Origin: Myxococcales bacterium
GTDB lineage: Bacteria > Myxococcota_A > Polyangia > Fen-1088
Length of the DNA stretch: 7,787 nucleotides
NCBI GenBank assembly: GCA_003170035.1
Contig: PMZX01000405.1
Coordinates: forward strand, 10,164-17,950
Direction of reading: 5' to 3'
Under the pieces are notes generated by a model that had not been told where the DNA came from, did no database searches, and was given only the letters and a program-made list of their open reading frames with translations. Numbering within the stretch: the stretch's first letter is position 1; every line of letters begins with the position of its first letter. This document shows, in pieces, positions 5,458 through 7,787 of the stretch. A program made the translations under genes and the position numbers.

Positions 5458-7065
5458 CGACGGTGCCAGTACGCCGTCCTCGTCCATGGGCCTGCCGCCC
5501 TTGCCGTGGTGGGCGCCGCCGGCCTTGTCCGTCGAGGGCTTCGTGCCAGGCTTGCCTGGCCGGTGCGGGGACGTAGAGAGAGCGGGTGGCGCGGCTTCCA
5601 GAGTGGCCTCTAGCAGACTGGACTCCGAGGGAACGACGGAAAGTGGCACGTCCTTGTAGTTCGACTTCTTGAAGACGACTTCCAAGGGAGACTTACCCTG
5701 CGGGATTTCCATCTCAAAGGGCGTCACTCCCAATTGCTCGCCCGTATCCTTGCGGGCGACTGCGGCGCCGAGCGGCTCGGAACGGAACTTGATGGTCACC
5801 TCGGTGGGCAGGGGCGCGACAGCCGGAGGCCTGGGTGGCGCGGGCGCGGGTGCCGGTTTGGTCACGGCGGGCTGTACAGCCGGCGGCGGTCCGGCCGATC
5901 CCGTGCGCACCACCAGAAACGCCGCCACGCCACCGAGCACCAACGCAGCGCCCAGGACGCCAGCCAGCAAGGCCCCGCGCGATTTGGGAATCGCGTCTTC
6001 AGTTTCTACCGCAACCGCCGAGTCGCGGAAGGTCGAGGGCGCGGCGGCCGCGGGGTCACCCAACTGCGTGGCAGCACGAGGCGCCACGCCGTCGCCGACC
6101 CTGCTCTTGGTCAGAGGCGGTGAAGCCACAATCGTATCCCCGCCGTACCCGGCCAGCGGGCCGGGAGTGGGCACGATCGAAGGCGAGAGCGCATAGCGCT
6201 CCGGATCGAGCATTGCCACACGGAAGTCCTCCATGCCTTGGAAGCGCTCGTCGCGGTTCTTGGCCAAGGCACGTAGAAGGATCGCCTCGTGTGCGGCAGA
6301 GAGGCGCGGGTTGAATCGTCTTGGCGAAGGCACTGGCGCGGTGATGTGCTTGACGATGATCTCCCCGTAGCCTTCGCCGGTGAAGGGCACCTGGCGGGTC
6401 AGCATCTCGAACAAGATGATGCCCAAGGAGTAGACGTCAGCTCGATGGTCGATGTTGGGCCTGCCTTCGCATTGCTCGGGCGACATGTAGTACGGCGTGC
6501 CCATCACGGAGCCGGTGCGCGTCTTGTGCGAAACCTTGTCGGCGCCCAACGTCAGCTTCGCGAGGCCGAAGTCGAGCACCTTCACGAAGTCGTTGGTGCC
6601 GCCCTTGTGGATGAGGAAGATGTTCTCGGGTTTGAGGTCGCGGTGGACAATGCCGTGCGCGTGTGAGGCAGCCAGGGCGTCCGCGACCTGAGCCGCGATG
6701 TTGAGAGCACGTGCCGGATCAAGGGGAGCCTCGCGCTTCATGCGATCCGCCAGGGCCTCGCCCTGCAGGAACTCCATGATGAAGTAGAAGTCGCCGTCAG
6801 GCGTCGTCCCGAAATCGTGGATGTCGACGATGTGCTCGTTGCCGATCTGGTTGACGGCTTTGGCCTCGGTCACGAACCGCGACACCACCTCCGGATTGCG
6901 CGACAGCTCTGGGTGGATCGCCTTCATGGCGACCTTGCGTCCGATGACCGGGTGCTCGGCCAGATAGACAACGCCCATCCCGCCCTCACCGAGCTTGGCC
7001 GTGATCATGTAATTGCCGATCGTCTGACCGACCGCAATCATGGGTGATGACGCAAGCGAAGCCAC
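5452..7065 (-). CDS. Transmembrane Ser/Thr protein kinase (Hanks/PknB type) with PEGA domain
   Basis: This 537-residue protein has an N-terminal cytoplasmic kinase domain (about residues 15-285). All key elements are present: Gly loop GEGGMG (26-31), Lys48 (VAMK), helix-C Glu67, catalytic loop HRDLKPEN (141-148; Asp143), DFG (165-167), an activation segment with several Ser/Thr, and the GTPYYMSPE end (189-197). It should therefore be an active RD kinase. After a ~75-residue linker comes one transmembrane segment (about 365-387), a Pro/Ala-rich stalk (393-420) and a PEGA domain (about 422-490) with a Gly/His/Lys-rich tail outside the membrane. PEGA domains are thought to contact surface material, so this may relay an envelope signal to cytoplasmic targets. 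The start at 7065 is a GTG with GGGA 8 nt upstream; an ATG at 7041 is possible and would still retain the whole kinase domain. No phosphatase or partner regulator is adjacent. Confidence 0.94.
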   Translation of the reverse strand: MASLASSPMIAVGQTIGNYMITAKLGEGGMGVVYLAEHPVIGRKVAMKAIHPELSRNPEVVSRFVTEAKAVNQIGNEHIVDIHDFGTTPDGDFYFIMEFLQGEALADRMKREAPLDPARALNIAAQVADALAASHAHGIVHRDLKPENIFLIHKGGTNDFVKVLDFGLAKLTLGADKVSHKTRTGSVMGTPYYMSPEQCEGRPNIDHRADVYSLGIILFEMLTRQVPFTGEGYGEIIVKHITAPVPSPRRFNPRLSAAHEAILLRALAKNRDERFQGMEDFRVAMLDPERYALSPSIVPTPGPLAGYGGDTIVASPPLTKSRVGDGVAPRAATQLGDPAAAAPSTFRDSAVAVETEDAIPKSRGALLAGVLGAALVLGGVAAFLVVRTGSAGPPPAVQPAVTKPAPAPAPPRPPAVAPLPTEVTIKFRSEPLGAAVARKDTGEQLGVTPFEMEIPQGKSPLEVVFKKSNYKDVPLSVVPSESSLLEATLEAAPPALSTSPHRPGKPGTKPSTDKAGGAHHGKGGRPMDEDGVLAPSF

Positions 7066-7250
7066 GCTAAGAGTCCCATACGAGCGTATCTCTTAACTTC
7101 CGCGATTTCCAGATGTCCGTCAAGGTTTCAGGGGGGCTGGCAGCCATCCAATGCGAACGTGTTTCCAACCACTTACGAGAGAAGCCGCGCCGTTCCTCAA
7201 GGACGGCCGACCTAACCGGTACAACAATTTAGACACCGCAGCGGGCAGCT

Positions 7251-7787
7251 TCAGCCAAAAAAAATCGACCGCCGCTCAAGCAACAGATCCGCAATCATCC
7301 GGTCGACTACGCTCCGCACCTGTTCTGCGACTTCGAGCGGGTCCCGATCTGCCTGCGACACAGGCGAGATCACCTCGCCAATCTGGATGCTCCACCTCGC
7401 TGGCACGGGCAGCAAGCCGAGCGGCCCAAGTAGGGGGAAGGTGGGTGAGATCGGGATGTAGGGCAGCCCAAAGGGCTTAGCCAGACGAGTCAATTTGGCC
7501 ACCACGGGATGGGCCTCCTCGGCACCCACGATGGCTACCGGGATGATGGGCACCCTGGCCGTGCGCGCCAGCCGAACGAAGCCGCCGCGTCCGAAGTTGG
7601 TCAAACGGTAGCGCTTGTGGTACGGCTTGCCAGCGCCGCGTAGGCCCTCAGGGAAAACCCCTACCAGGTGACCGCGTTCGCAAAGGCCGAGGGCGTTTTG
7701 CATCGACGCGCGCACGCCACCGATGCGCGCCACCACCGGCCGCATCCACGACGATCGAATGGCAAAGGTTGCGACCAGCGGACGCAG
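7251..7787 (-). CDS. PlsC-like 1-acylglycerol-3-phosphate acyltransferase family protein (C-terminal part, enters from right edge)
   Basis: The frame is open from the right edge to a TGA at 7251-7253 (178 residues); the start is outside the window. An internal ATG at 7745 is not the real start, because the preceding 14 codons continue the family pattern (RPLVATFAIRSSWMRPVV). The LPLAT/PlsC block III is visible as GVFPEGLRG, followed by GKPYHKRYRLTNFGRGGFVR and then VPIIPVAIVGAEEAHPV, which matches the acyltransferase branch common in actinobacteria and myxobacteria. The catalytic NHxxxxD (block I) would lie upstream, out of view, so activity cannot be confirmed. Members transfer an acyl chain to lysophosphatidic acid or related alcohols at the inner membrane in phospholipid or storage-lipid synthesis. 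The kinase lies downstream on the same strand, 185 bp away. I see no clear terminator in that gap, so read-through into the kinase cannot be ruled out. Confidence 0.88.
   Translation of the reverse strand: MRPLVATFAIRSSWMRPVVARIGGVRASMQNALGLCERGHLVGVFPEGLRGAGKPYHKRYRLTNFGRGGFVRLARTARVPIIPVAIVGAEEAHPVVAKLTRLAKPFGLPYIPISPTFPLLGPLGLLPVPARWSIQIGEVISPVSQADRDPLEVAEQVRSVVDRMIADLLLERRSIFFG

Noticed and set aside
7186..7215. Possible terminator hairpin after the acyltransferase gene (CCGT...ACGG on the minus strand)
   Set aside because: It has a four-pair stem with a mismatch and no T-run.

Overview
The window is GC-rich DNA in which nearly every base is coding. Its gene content is typical of Myxococcota (deltaproteobacterial lineage): a Hanks-type Ser/Thr kinase with a PEGA domain, a Cys-rich von Willebrand A (VWA) protein, a lipoprotein with a Gly/Ala/Ser-rich linker and BNR/Asp-box repeats, and a GldA/GldF/GldG-like ABC unit. 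The taxonomic assignment is inferred from style and content; no marker gene is present.

Left part (1-2418, minus strand): a tight three-gene ABC-2 unit transcribed leftward in the order ATPase (1483-2418), permease (758-1486), GldG-like membrane protein (767 to beyond the left edge). Consecutive genes overlap, with ATGA-type junctions, which implies translational coupling and one complex. A 134-bp divergent intergenic region (2419-2552) separates this unit from the only plus-strand gene.

Middle (2553-5131): a secreted or surface VWA-domain protein on plus (2553-3707) converges on a minus-strand BNR-repeat lipoprotein (3713-5131). Only 5 bp separate the two stop codons. Both proteins are predicted to leave the cytoplasm.

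Right part (5274-7787, all minus): a free-standing tRNA-Val(CAC) gene at 5320-5391, with a recognisable promoter (perfect TTGACA) and a strong rho-independent terminator. Next is a full-length membrane-anchored Ser/Thr protein kinase with an extracytoplasmic PEGA domain (5452-7065), then, across a 185-bp gap, the C-terminal part of a PlsC-like acyltransferase that enters from the right edge.

No intergenic stretch exceeds 300 bp, and I see no CRISPR array, IS element, prophage or toxin/defence module. The genes look like ordinary chromosomal content of a predatory or social-type Gram-negative bacterium. I did not find convincing evidence of a new system. The most useful leads are the convergent pair of exported proteins and a hairpin that contains the kinase stop codon next to the tRNA promoter.
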